A stretch of DNA of 64,000 nt, taken from assembly GCA_030526265.1 (NCBI GenBank), contig JAUNDE010000005.1, positions 18,580 to 82,579 on the forward strand, read 5' to 3'. This document shows positions 52,407 through 61,024 of the stretch, in pieces (positions within the stretch are counted from its first letter, which is position 1; the number at the start of each line of letters is the position of its first letter). The notes beneath the pieces are model-generated. The model saw only the letters and a program-made list of their open reading frames with translations. It did not search any database and was not told where the DNA came from. Both the position numbers and the translations under genes were made by a program. The stretch comes from Eubacteriales bacterium (GTDB lineage Bacteria; Bacillota; Clostridia; Lachnospirales; Lachnospiraceae).

Positions 52407-53468
52407 ATGAAACGATTTTGGATAAACAGAATTCAAATAATGATACTTGTATTAATGACTGCAGTTGGTGGAAGTTATTATCTGATGCATACCCAAAAGA
52501 GCAGGCTGGAGCAGCAGGTTTCTGCAGATGCATCTGGAAGTATGGTGATTCCGGGCGGGATGCCGGTGGGAATATATCTTGAGACGGAGGGAGTTCTTGT
52601 GCTTGGGACAGAGGCGATTGAGGGTGTGGATGGAATGATGCATGAGCCGGCTGAGCATCTTCTCAAGAGAGGAGATTATATCATTGGATTTGATGGGAAG
52701 GAAATATCGGACAAAGGTGAACTGATTGCTGCCGTGAAATCATTGGAGGATGAAGAGGTTGTTCTGAATGTGGTGAGAAACGATCAGACGATACAGGTGC
52801 GTATGAATGCGGTACAGAGTGGATTTGACGATTATAAACTTGGAATATGGGTCAGAGACAATGCCCAGGGACTTGGAACTATCACATATTTGAAGACTGA
52901 CAGTACATTTGGTGCATTGGGACATGGAATTCATGATACGGATACAGGAGAACTGCTTAATATTTCGAAAGGATTCTTGTATGCCACAAATATTTATGAT
53001 ATCCAGAAAGGAGAAAATGGAAATCCGGGAGGAATGGAAGGGATCATTGTATATAACAATTACAATATGCTTGGAACGGTAGAGAAGAATACAACAGAGG
53101 GAGTTTATGGAATGTTGAACCGTACGGATACACTGTTTCAAAGTGAAGATCCGGTCGAGATTGCAGATGCAGGTGAAATACAGGAAGGAAAAGCATTCAT
53201 TCGCTGCTCTGTTGAAGGGAGTGTGAAAGAATACGAAGTGGAGATTACAGGAGTGAATCCATGCGCAAATGAAAAGAACAAAACGATTGAAATAAAAGTG
53301 ACGGACGAAAAACTGCTGAATCTGACTGGTGGAATCATTCAGGGAATGAGCGGCAGTCCGATCATCCAGGATGGAAAGCTGGTCGGCGCGGTGACGCACG
53401 TATTTGTGAATGATCCCACAAAGGGATACGGGATTCTGATTGAAAATATGTTAGAAGCGAATGGATAA
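52407..53468 (+). CDS. spoIVB: SpoIVB serine peptidase
   Basis: A 353-residue forespore-secreted S55 peptidase with a PDZ domain. In Bacillus it triggers pro-sigma-K processing by cleaving SpoIVFA. An N-terminal membrane helix (about 8-26) is followed by the PDZ domain (about 45-135, LLKRGDYIIGFDGKEI) and the peptidase with GHGIHD (H173) and GMSGSPIIQDGKLVGAVTHV (serines 315/317). TTG 52389 lies before GGTGGAGAG, so ATG 52407 is chosen. It has its own upstream region behind the recN terminator. A forespore promoter is expected, but I cannot place one with confidence. Confidence 0.94.
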   Translation: MKRFWINRIQIMILVLMTAVGGSYYLMHTQKSRLEQQVSADASGSMVIPGGMPVGIYLETEGVLVLGTEAIEGVDGMMHEPAEHLLKRGDYIIGFDGKEISDKGELIAAVKSLEDEEVVLNVVRNDQTIQVRMNAVQSGFDDYKLGIWVRDNAQGLGTITYLKTDSTFGALGHGIHDTDTGELLNISKGFLYATNIYDIQKGENGNPGGMEGIIVYNNYNMLGTVEKNTTEGVYGMLNRTDTLFQSEDPVEIADAGEIQEGKAFIRCSVEGSVKEYEVEITGVNPCANEKNKTIEIKVTDEKLLNLTGGIIQGMSGSPIIQDGKLVGAVTHVFVNDPTKGYGILIENMLEANG

Positions 53469-53798
53469 AAGTGAATTGAATTGATAAGGAAACAGGGTGA
53501 CTGAAGATTTTGTCCATCTGATAAAAGAATTCATCTTTGAATCTCTTCCTTTATTGTAATAATGTCAGTTGAATCAGTTCTGTGAATAAAACACGGCTAT
53601 AGTATAGAATGGATTCGGATTTAGTGAAACAGTAGGATTATTTTGTTAAGCAAGAGATGTGCTGTATGAAACGACATAATTCGAGATAATAGGATATTAA
53701 AACAGAGTAATTGTTTACGTAAAAAAAAAATATGGGGAAACTGTAAAATCTATGAATAATTACGTCGGAATTCATTTTTGTTTTACGACTTTATTTTC

Positions 53799-53827
53799 TT
53801 GAACTGAATTATGTAGAAACATATAAT
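53799..53827 (+). promoter_or_regulatory. Sigma-A type promoter of spo0A
   Basis: TTGAAC (53799-53804), 17-nt spacer, TATAAT (53822-53827), about 42 nt before the spo0A ATG. The 400-nt gap 53469-53868 holds no supported gene. It contains weak 7-of-9 matches to the 0A box near 53512, 53676 and 53832, too weak to call as sites. Confidence 0.7.
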
Positions 53828-53868
53828 GATTTTTGCGAACTTCAGTAAAGAATAGGAGGATTTGATGA

Positions 53869-54660
53869 ATGGGAGCAATCAGTGTGGCGATAGCCGACGA
53901 CAACGAAAGAATCCTGGAATTACTTAGCGACATAATATGTGGCGATAAAGAATTGAAGTTAGTCGGAAAGGCTAATAACGGCGAGGATGTATGTACGATT
54001 ATTAGAGAAAAAGAGCCGGATGTTGTATTATTGGATCTTATCATGCCAAAGATGGATGGACTTTCAGTGATGGATCAGATTAATAAAGACAAAAGAATCA
54101 GTAAAAGACCGGATTTTATCGTGGTTACTGCGGTAGGACAGGAACGAATCACAGAGGATGCGTTTCAAAAGGGAGCACAGTACTATGTGATGAAACCGTT
54201 TCAAAATGAAATTATATTAAAATACATAAAAAATATTTCAAAAAAGAGTGAACGAACCACCTGCACGGTTTCAGAATCATACGGAAGAAGCATGGAGGAA
54301 GAAGAGATCAGCATTGAGACGAGAGTGACAGATCTGATCCATGAGATCGGGATTCCTGCACATATCAAAGGGTATCATTATCTGAGGGATGCGATCATAA
54401 TGGCAGTAGAAGACATGGATGTATTAAATGCAGTCACAAAAGTTCTGTATCCTACGGTTGCCAAGAAGCATCAGACTACTTCAAGCAGAGTGGAGAGGGC
54501 AATCAGACATGCGATCGAGGTGGCATGGAGCAGAGGAAAATTAGATACGCTGGATGAACTGTTCGGATATACTGTCAGTAACGGAAAAGGTAAGCCGACC
54601 AACTCGGAATTCATCGCTTTGATTGCTGATACGCTGCGATTAGAATGTAAAAACAGATAA
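53869..54660 (+). CDS. spo0A: Sporulation master regulator Spo0A
   Basis: A 263-residue response regulator that commits the cell to sporulation. The receiver domain (about 1-125) has D10-D11, phosphorylated D56 ([12 protein letters not shown]), T87 (VTAVG) and K109 (VMKPF). The C-terminal effector domain (about 150-263) has the Spo0A-specific [24 protein letters not shown] and the recognition helix [24 protein letters not shown] lies 9 nt before the ATG. It follows spoIVB, the usual order. No phosphorelay protein is encoded nearby; in Clostridia orphan kinases act directly. Confidence 0.97.
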   Translation: MGAISVAIADDNERILELLSDIICGDKELKLVGKANNGEDVCTIIREKEPDVVLLDLIMPKMDGLSVMDQINKDKRISKRPDFIVVTAVGQERITEDAFQKGAQYYVMKPFQNEIILKYIKNISKKSERTTCTVSESYGRSMEEEEISIETRVTDLIHEIGIPAHIKGYHYLRDAIIMAVEDMDVLNAVTKVLYPTVAKKHQTTSSRVERAIRHAIEVAWSRGKLDTLDELFGYTVSNGKGKPTNSEFIALIADTLRLECKNR

Positions 54661-54705
54661 AATCTCTTCCTTTTTTGTGCCATAACACGATTTTATTTTT
54701 GAGTC

Positions 54706-54734
54706 TTTCCAAGTATTGACATATACGTTATAAT
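54706..54734 (+). promoter_or_regulatory. Possible promoter of glgA
   Basis: -10 TATAAT (54729-54734) with TTTCCA (54706-54711) 17 nt upstream. A perfect TTGACA at 54716 is only 7 nt from the -10 and cannot act with it. Confidence 0.4.
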
Positions 54735-54765
54735 ATAAAGGAATGAGTTGAATGGAGGAAATAAT

Positions 54766-56211
54766 ATGAAAAAAATACTTTTTGCAACTTCAGAGGCTGT
54801 TCCGTTTATCAAAACGGGAGGACTGGCAGATGTGGCCGGTTCTTTACCAAAATATTTTGACGAAAAAAACTATGAAATTAAAGTAATACTTCCAAAGTAT
54901 ATGTGCATAAAAGAAGAATGGCGTAATGAAATGGAGTATGTTACCCATTTTTATATGGACTGGAAATGGAGCTCACAGTATGTTGGAATCATGAAACTGG
55001 AACTGGAAGGAATTACATTCTATTTCGTTGATAATGAAGCAATGTTTGCAGGTCAGAAACCATACAGTGATGCGAAATGGGATAATGAGAAATTTGCATT
55101 TTTCTCAAAGGCAATCCTTTGTGCACTTCCTGTTCTTGACTATCATCCTGATATCATTCATTGTCATGACTGGCAGACGGGGCTTGTTCCGGTTTATCTG
55201 GATCACTTACGTGCATGGCTTGGCTTCTATAAAGGAATCAAGACAGTAATGACAATTCATAACCTGAAATTCCAGGGTGTGTGGAGCATTGATGGTGCGA
55301 AGGAGATCACAGGTCTTCCGGATTATTACTTCACATCAGACAAACTGGAAGCATACGGCGATTCCAACTACCTGAAAGGCGGAATTGTATATGCAGACAG
55401 AGTTACAACAGTAAGTAATACATATGCAGAAGAGATCAAAACACCTTTCTATGGAGAGAAGCTCGATGGTCTTATGAATGCTCGTGATAATGTATTGTCA
55501 GGGATTGTAAACGGACTTGATTATACAGACTGGAACCCGGCCACAGATGATCGTATTGCGAAGAGATTTACGGTTGATACATTCAGAAAAGATAAGGTGA
55601 AAAATAAAGTAGCCCTTCAGAGAGAACTTGGTCTTGAGGAGAATCCAAAAGCAATGATGATCGGTATTGTATCACGTCTTACAGATCAGAAGGGATTCGA
55701 TCTGATCGCACATGTTATGGATGAGCTTTGTCAGGACCCTATCCAGATCGTTGTTCTTGGAACCGGAGAGGAAAGATACGAGAATATGTTCCGTCACTTT
55801 GCATACAAATACAAAGGTAAAGTTGCCGTAAATATTTTCTATTCAGATGCAATGTCACACAAGATATATGCAAGTTGTGATGCATTCCTTATGCCATCAT
55901 TATTTGAGCCTTGTGGACTCAGCCAGCTGATGAGCCTTCGCTATGGAACTCTCCCGATCGTACGTGAGACTGGTGGATTGAAGGATACTGTGGAAGCTTA
56001 TGATGAGACAGCAAAGACAGGTACAGGTTTCAGCTTTGCAAATTATAATGCACATGAAATGCTTGATACGGTCAGATACGCTGAGAAAGTATTCTATGAG
56101 AAGAAGAGAGATTGGAATAAGATTGTTGAAAGAGCAATGAAGAAAGATTTCTCATGGAATAACTCCGCAAGACAGTATGAAAAATTATATGATGAATTAT
56201 TAGAAAAATAG
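54766..56211 (+). CDS. glgA: Glycogen synthase (ADP-glucose type)
   Basis: A 481-residue GT5 glycosyltransferase that extends glycogen from ADP-glucose. The opening ILFATSEAVPFIKTGGLADVAGSLPK carries the KTGGL glucose-donor motif. FHCHDWQTGLVPVYL-like CHDWQTGLVPVYL, NGLDYTDWNP and the C-terminal PSLFEPCGLSQLMSLRYGTLPIVRETGGLKDTV are diagnostic. GGAGG (54754-54758) precedes ATG 54766, and a TTG at 54748 lies before that site. No other glg gene is near. It stands alone between spo0A and the metH genes, 11 nt ahead of the MetH-activation gene, so it may be co-transcribed with it. Confidence 0.96.
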   Translation: MKKILFATSEAVPFIKTGGLADVAGSLPKYFDEKNYEIKVILPKYMCIKEEWRNEMEYVTHFYMDWKWSSQYVGIMKLELEGITFYFVDNEAMFAGQKPYSDAKWDNEKFAFFSKAILCALPVLDYHPDIIHCHDWQTGLVPVYLDHLRAWLGFYKGIKTVMTIHNLKFQGVWSIDGAKEITGLPDYYFTSDKLEAYGDSNYLKGGIVYADRVTTVSNTYAEEIKTPFYGEKLDGLMNARDNVLSGIVNGLDYTDWNPATDDRIAKRFTVDTFRKDKVKNKVALQRELGLEENPKAMMIGIVSRLTDQKGFDLIAHVMDELCQDPIQIVVLGTGEERYENMFRHFAYKYKGKVAVNIFYSDAMSHKIYASCDAFLMPSLFEPCGLSQLMSLRYGTLPIVRETGGLKDTVEAYDETAKTGTGFSFANYNAHEMLDTVRYAEKVFYEKKRDWNKIVERAMKKDFSWNNSARQYEKLYDELLEK

Positions 56212-56222
56212 TAGGAATCTCA

Positions 56223-56870
56223 ATGAACACAAGGACGAAAGAGACAATTCGTTACTTGGGATATGGGAATCATGCGGTAGATGAGCAGACGTTTGCTCTG
56301 ATAGAAGAGTCTTTCAGAGAATTGGACAAGATAGCCAGTCGACGAATCATCTACCGCTTTTTTGAAATTATCCCGGAAAGCGACGATAGCTTATACATTG
56401 GAAAATTACATATAATAAGTAAGAATTTAAGCAAGAATCTTAAGAACTGTAAACAGGCAGTTTTGATAGGTGCAACGCTTGGAACTGCGGTAGATCAGCT
56501 GATGAGAAGATATCAGATTACAGATATGTCGAAAGCTGTCGTAATGCAGGCTGCCGCTGCAGCAATGCTGGAAGAATACCTGGATGAATGTCAGGAAAAG
56601 ATCAGAAAAGAGATAGAAATGGAAGGTAAAGGGCTGCGGCCAAGATTCAGCCCGGGATATGGTGATTTTGATATCAGCAATCAGAAAATGGTACTGAGAA
56701 TGCTTGATGCAGATAAGACGATCGGTCTTACAATGACAGCAAGCTATATGCTGACGCCGACAAAGTCCGTAACGGCAGTGATCGGAATCTGTGAGCTAAA
56801 AGAGTCGTGCAACAAGACTGGATGCGAGGTTTGCGATAAAAAAGATTGTATATATCGGAGGAATGCTTGA
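56223..56870 (+). CDS. Stand-alone MetH reactivation-domain protein
   Basis: A 215-residue protein equal to the C-terminal activation domain of cobalamin-dependent methionine synthase, which binds AdoMet and re-methylates oxidised B12. The AdoMet-binding RPRFSPGYGDFD and the LTPTKSVTAVIGICE motif are present. It ends in a cysteine-rich tail (SCNKTGCEVCDKKDC), which could bind metal or be a redox patch. Its stop overlaps the metH start (TGATG), so the pair act as a split enzyme. This split arrangement is known from several anaerobes. Confidence 0.88.
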   Translation: MNTRTKETIRYLGYGNHAVDEQTFALIEESFRELDKIASRRIIYRFFEIIPESDDSLYIGKLHIISKNLSKNLKNCKQAVLIGATLGTAVDQLMRRYQITDMSKAVVMQAAAAAMLEEYLDECQEKIRKEIEMEGKGLRPRFSPGYGDFDISNQKMVLRMLDADKTIGLTMTASYMLTPTKSVTAVIGICELKESCNKTGCEVCDKKDCIYRRNA

Positions 56871-59284
56871 TGATTACAGACGTTTTAGGGAAAAAACTTC
56901 TTTTTTTTGACGGAGGAATGGGTACACTTCTTCAAGAGCGGGGATTGAAACCGGGAGAACTTCCGGAGACCTGGAACATCAGTCACAAAGAGGAAGTGTA
57001 TGATATTCACAGACAGTATTTCGAAGCGGGAAGTGATATCGTTCTTGCGAATACATTCGGTGCAAATGCACTGAAATTTCACAGTGATGAATACCATTTG
57101 AAAGATATTATTTTTGCCGGGATCGAATGTGCGAAAAAAGCGGCAAAAAATGCAGATTGCACAGGCAGAGAACGCTATGTCGGCCTCGATGTCGGACCAA
57201 CCGGGAAGCTTTTGAAACCGATGGGGGATCTCGATTTTGAGCAGGCATACTGTGTTTTTTCAGAAATGATGCGATATGGAGAGGAAGCAGGGGCTGATTT
57301 TATTCATATTGAAACGATGAGTGATACGTATGAAGTAAAGGCAGCCGTTCTTGCTGCAAAGGAATGTACGGATCTTCCTGTTTTTGTCACGATGATCTAT
57401 GATGAAAAGGGAAAGCTGCTGACAGGAGGAGATGTTCCAAGTGTTGTGGCAATGCTTGAAGGTCTGCGCGTGGACGCCCTTGGAATGAATTGCGGACTCG
57501 GTCCGAAACAGATGCTTCCGATACTGGAACAGCTGATGGAGTATACGTCGCTTCCGGTTATCGTGAAGCCGAATGCCGGGCTTCCAAAACAAAGGAACGG
57601 CGAAACATATTATGATGTTGACCCGGACCGGTTTTCTGACACGATGAAGGATGTTGTCCGTATGGGAGCCTGTGTTGTCGGAGGATGCTGCGGAACGACT
57701 CCTTCACACATTCGCGCACTGAGAAAGGCATGTGAAGAAATTCCGGTCAGAGAACCACAGCAGAAAAATCATACGATTGTCTCTTCTTATGGAAAAGCGG
57801 TTGTAATTGGAGATAAGCCTGTGATCATTGGAGAAAGAATCAATCCGACCGGAAAGAAGAAGCTGAAACAGGCGCTGAAAGAGCGTGATCTGGATTATAT
57901 TTTGAAGGAAGCCATTGGGGAGCAGGAGAATGGTGCACATATTCTGGATGTGAATGTTGGTCTTCCGGATATTGATGAAACTGCGATGATGACGGAAGCT
58001 GTGAAGGCGATTCAAAGTGTGACAAGCCTTCCGCTCCAGATCGATACTGTCAGCATAGAAGCGATGGAAGCTGCTATGCGTATCTACAATGGAAAACCAA
58101 TGATCAATTCGGTGAATGGAAAACAGGAATCCATGAATCAGGTTTTTCCGCTGATCCGTAAATATGGAGGAGTCGTTGTCGGACTGACGCTTGATGAAGC
58201 AGGAATACCGGATACAGCCGAAGGCAGACTTGAAATTGCCGGAAAGATCATACGCGAGGCCGAGAAGTATGGAATCAGCAAAAAGGATATTGTGATCGAT
58301 GTACTTGCGATGACAGTCAGCTCTGATCCAAACGGTGCAAAAACGACATTGGAAGCGCTTAGGCTAGTCCGTGAGAAGCTTGGTGTCCGAACGGTTCTCG
58401 GTGTGTCGAATATTTCGTTCGGTCTTCCTTACAGACCTGCGATCAATTCGAATTTTTATACAATGGCAATGCAAAACGGTCTCAGTGCAGGAATCATCAA
58501 TCCATCTTCAGAGGATATGATGCGCTCTTATTATTCCTATTGTGCGCTGATGAACTATGATGAGAATTTTGAGACGTACATTCGTATATATGGAAATGAA
58601 AGGGCAGCAGGGAGTGCGGATCATGCGGTACAAAAGAGAGAGATGACACTTGGCAATGCTATCGAAAAAGGTCTGAAAGAAGAAGCTGTCCTGATTACAA
58701 GGCAGCTGACCGGAGAGATGGAGCCGCTTGAGATCATCAATCAGGAGCTTGTTCCTGCGCTTGACAGAGTCGGAAAAGGATTTGAGAAGGGAACCGTTTT
58801 TCTTCCGCAGCTTCTGATGAGTGCGGACGCGGCAAAGAAGGCATTTACCGTGATCAAAGATCAGTTCTCTGACGGAGAAATGGATCGAAGCGATCTCCCG
58901 AAAATAATTCTTGCAACTGTAAAAGGCGATATTCATGATATTGGAAAAAATATTGTAAAAGTTCTGCTTGAGAATTATAATTTTGATGTAATCGATATTG
59001 GAAAAGATGTCGCACCGGAGAAAATCGTCGAAGCCGCACGCACGCATGATGTGAAGCTTGTTGGGCTGAGTGCACTGATGACGACTACGGTTGTAAGTAT
59101 GGAAGAGACGATCAGACAGCTGAGAGACCAGAAACCGGATTGCAAAGTGATGGTTGGAGGTGCTGTCCTGAATCAGGAATACGCAGATATGATCGGTGCA
59201 GATTTTTACGGAAAAGATGCGATGCAGTCTGTATATTATGCACAGAAACTGTTCGGGAGAGAAGTGAAAGCTGAGTCTGAATAA
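56870..59284 (+). CDS. metH: Cobalamin-dependent methionine synthase, three-domain form
   Basis: An 804-residue methyltransferase carrying the homocysteine domain (about 1-290; zinc cysteines C208 and C273-C274 in MNCGLGP and GGCCGTTPSHI), the methyltetrahydrofolate (pterin) domain (about 305-570, IGERINPTGKKKLKQ), and the cobalamin domain (about 590-804, with the axial His689 in DIHDIGKN). The reactivation domain is missing and is encoded by the preceding gene. CGGAGG (56856-56861) lies 8 nt before ATG 56870. The earlier in-frame ATG lies within the neighbouring gene. It makes methionine from homocysteine. The hydrogenase gene follows after 77 nt. Confidence 0.95.
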   Translation: MITDVLGKKLLFFDGGMGTLLQERGLKPGELPETWNISHKEEVYDIHRQYFEAGSDIVLANTFGANALKFHSDEYHLKDIIFAGIECAKKAAKNADCTGRERYVGLDVGPTGKLLKPMGDLDFEQAYCVFSEMMRYGEEAGADFIHIETMSDTYEVKAAVLAAKECTDLPVFVTMIYDEKGKLLTGGDVPSVVAMLEGLRVDALGMNCGLGPKQMLPILEQLMEYTSLPVIVKPNAGLPKQRNGETYYDVDPDRFSDTMKDVVRMGACVVGGCCGTTPSHIRALRKACEEIPVREPQQKNHTIVSSYGKAVVIGDKPVIIGERINPTGKKKLKQALKERDLDYILKEAIGEQENGAHILDVNVGLPDIDETAMMTEAVKAIQSVTSLPLQIDTVSIEAMEAAMRIYNGKPMINSVNGKQESMNQVFPLIRKYGGVVVGLTLDEAGIPDTAEGRLEIAGKIIREAEKYGISKKDIVIDVLAMTVSSDPNGAKTTLEALRLVREKLGVRTVLGVSNISFGLPYRPAINSNFYTMAMQNGLSAGIINPSSEDMMRSYYSYCALMNYDENFETYIRIYGNERAAGSADHAVQKREMTLGNAIEKGLKEEAVLITRQLTGEMEPLEIINQELVPALDRVGKGFEKGTVFLPQLLMSADAAKKAFTVIKDQFSDGEMDRSDLPKIILATVKGDIHDIGKNIVKVLLENYNFDVIDIGKDVAPEKIVEAARTHDVKLVGLSALMTTTVVSMEETIRQLRDQKPDCKVMVGGAVLNQEYADMIGADFYGKDAMQSVYYAQKLFGREVKAESE

Positions 59285-59361
59285 TGCCCGATTTGGATAA
59301 GAAATGTCAGTTCGGAGAAAGGGGACATTTCTATTTAAATAAAACATTTAGGAGGTACAAA

Positions 59362-60876
59362 ATGATTAGAGGATTGGACACAAATGTGAAACGAATCAGA
59401 AGACAGGTGTTCGAAGAAGTAGCAAGACTGGGATTTAAGGGAAGCCCTGAAACGCTCAATGATGACATGGAAGCAATTCCATATAAAATGATCAATGAGG
59501 GTAACTCGGTAAAGTATCGTGAAAGCAGATACCGTGCCCGTGCGATCGTCCGTGAGAGACTCCGTCTTGCAATGGGACTTTCTTTGAGACCGGAGGATAA
59601 ACCGGTGCATCTTACTGCAGGACTGGAGGCAAGTAATATTTCTGACAAATATTATGAGCCGCCGCTTATGCAGGTTATCCCTTCTGCCTGTGAGGCCTGT
59701 GAGGCGAAAGGATACGAAGTAAGCAATATGTGCAAAGGCTGTCTGGCACATCCTTGCCTTGAGATCTGTCCGAAGGGAGCGATCTCAATGGTGAATGGAA
59801 AGTCTTATATTGACCAGTCAAAATGTATCAAATGCGGAAAATGTAAATCTGCCTGTCCATACGATGCGATTGCAAAGAAAGAGCGTCCGTGTGCAATGGC
59901 GTGCGGTGTCGGAGCAATCGGTTCTGACAGTCTTGGAAGAGCAAAAATCGATAATTCCAAATGTGTATCCTGCGGAATGTGTATGGTAAACTGTCCGTTT
60001 GGAGCAATTTCTGATAAATCTCAGATTTTCCAGCTCGCACGTGCGTTGAATGAGGGGGATGAGATCATTGCTGAGCTCGCTCCGGCATACATAGGACAGT
60101 TCGGAGATAATATTACTCCGAGGAATCTCAAGGCAGCATTGAAAGAGATTGGCTTCTCAGAAGTTTATGAAGTAGCGCTTGGAGCCGATATCGGAGCAGT
60201 CTCAGAGACCCATCATTACGTTGAGAAAGTTGCAACCGGAGAACTTCCGTTCCTCCTTACTTCATGCTGTCCGTCATGGGCAATGCTTGCGAAGATCTAT
60301 TTCCCTGATCTTGTGGGTCAGGTATCGCAGGAACTTACTCCGATGGTAGCGACCGCGCGTACGATCAAGAAGGAACACCCGAATGCACGTGTTGTGTTTG
60401 TCGGACCATGTGCGGCGAAGAAACTGGAAGCGATGAGAAGAACGGTAAGAAGTGATGTTGATTTTGTAATTACGTTCGAAGAGCTTCAGGCAATGTTTGA
60501 TGCGAAAGATATTAATCTCGAAGATTATGAGGCGGAATCATCACTCCACGATGCAACCGGTGCAGGAAGAGGATATGCTGTAGCCGGCGGAGTTGCTGAT
60601 GCGATTGAAAAATGTATCAAAGAGTATTATCCTGAAACAGAAGTAAAGATTCATCACGCAGAAGGCCTTGCCGACTGTAAGAAAGCGCTGATGCTTGCAA
60701 AATCAGGGCGTATGAACGGATATCTGATTGAAGGAATGGGATGTCCGGGCGGATGTGTTGCAGGAGCAGGAACAAATATTCCGATCCCGAAAGCACAGAA
60801 AAAGGTGAAAGACTTTGTGAAGGCTTCCTCAAAGGCATTGCCGTCGATGGAACTTTCAGAAATCGAACTGGAATAA
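59362..60876 (+). CDS. Monomeric [FeFe] hydrogenase, likely group B
   Basis: A 504-residue ferredoxin-dependent-looking hydrogenase. An N-terminal helical region (1-100) is followed by cysteines C110, C113, C124, C127, C132 and C136 and two or more [4Fe-4S] motifs (CIKCGKCKSACP at 155-166, CAMACG, CVSCGMCMVNCP at 201-212). The H-cluster domain carries TSCCPSW (300-306; C302 proton-relay and C303 ligand), VGPCAAKK (C350) and GMGCPGGCVAGAG (C461, C465). All four cluster ligands are present, so it should be catalytic. The spacing and the four-helix front resemble group B enzymes of gut Clostridia, an inference. AGGAGG precedes ATG 59362. It is closed by a strong terminator. Maturases HydEFG are not in the window. 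Confidence 0.88.
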   Translation: MIRGLDTNVKRIRRQVFEEVARLGFKGSPETLNDDMEAIPYKMINEGNSVKYRESRYRARAIVRERLRLAMGLSLRPEDKPVHLTAGLEASNISDKYYEPPLMQVIPSACEACEAKGYEVSNMCKGCLAHPCLEICPKGAISMVNGKSYIDQSKCIKCGKCKSACPYDAIAKKERPCAMACGVGAIGSDSLGRAKIDNSKCVSCGMCMVNCPFGAISDKSQIFQLARALNEGDEIIAELAPAYIGQFGDNITPRNLKAALKEIGFSEVYEVALGADIGAVSETHHYVEKVATGELPFLLTSCCPSWAMLAKIYFPDLVGQVSQELTPMVATARTIKKEHPNARVVFVGPCAAKKLEAMRRTVRSDVDFVITFEELQAMFDAKDINLEDYEAESSLHDATGAGRGYAVAGGVADAIEKCIKEYYPETEVKIHHAEGLADCKKALMLAKSGRMNGYLIEGMGCPGGCVAGAGTNIPIPKAQKKVKDFVKASSKALPSMELSEIELE

Positions 60877-60886
60877 GACAGAAGCG

Positions 60887-60918
60887 GAGGTTGCCCTGAA
60901 GGGCAGCCTCTTTCCTTT
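60887..60918 (+). terminator. Terminator after the hydrogenase gene
   Basis: GAGGTTGCCCT (60887-60897) pairs with AGGGCAGCCTC (60900-60910, one wobble) with a 2-nt gap, so the true loop includes the closing bases. TTTCCTTT follows. Confidence 0.85.
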
Positions 60919-60965
60919 GAGATACAGAAAATAGATATTACGCGCAGCCTCCTGCTGGTTTTGCG

Positions 60966-60994
60966 TTGACAAAAAAATACGGAATAATTATAAT
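60966..60994 (+). promoter_or_regulatory. Consensus sigma-A promoter of alaS
   Basis: Perfect TTGACA (60966-60971), 17-nt spacer, perfect TATAAT (60989-60994). Transcription should start near 61001, leaving a leader of about 25 nt, far too short for a T-box. Confidence 0.88.
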
Positions 60995-61024
60995 TAAATG
61001 TAATTGATTTTCGAGGAGGACGAC

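Noticed and set aside
53497-53559. 20-codon GTG-started frame after spoIVB
   Set aside because: Poor start, no homology I recognise, and length within chance for this region.
53620-53760. Sigma-H promoter for spo0A
   Set aside because: Words matching the -35 consensus occur (GTAGGATTA, ATAGGATAT), but none has a proper GAAT -10 at the required distance.
54716-54734. Perfect TTGACA followed by TATAAT upstream of glgA
   Set aside because: The spacer is only 7 nt, which cannot be used by sigma-A as a -35/-10 pair. A weaker -35 at 54706 has the right spacing.
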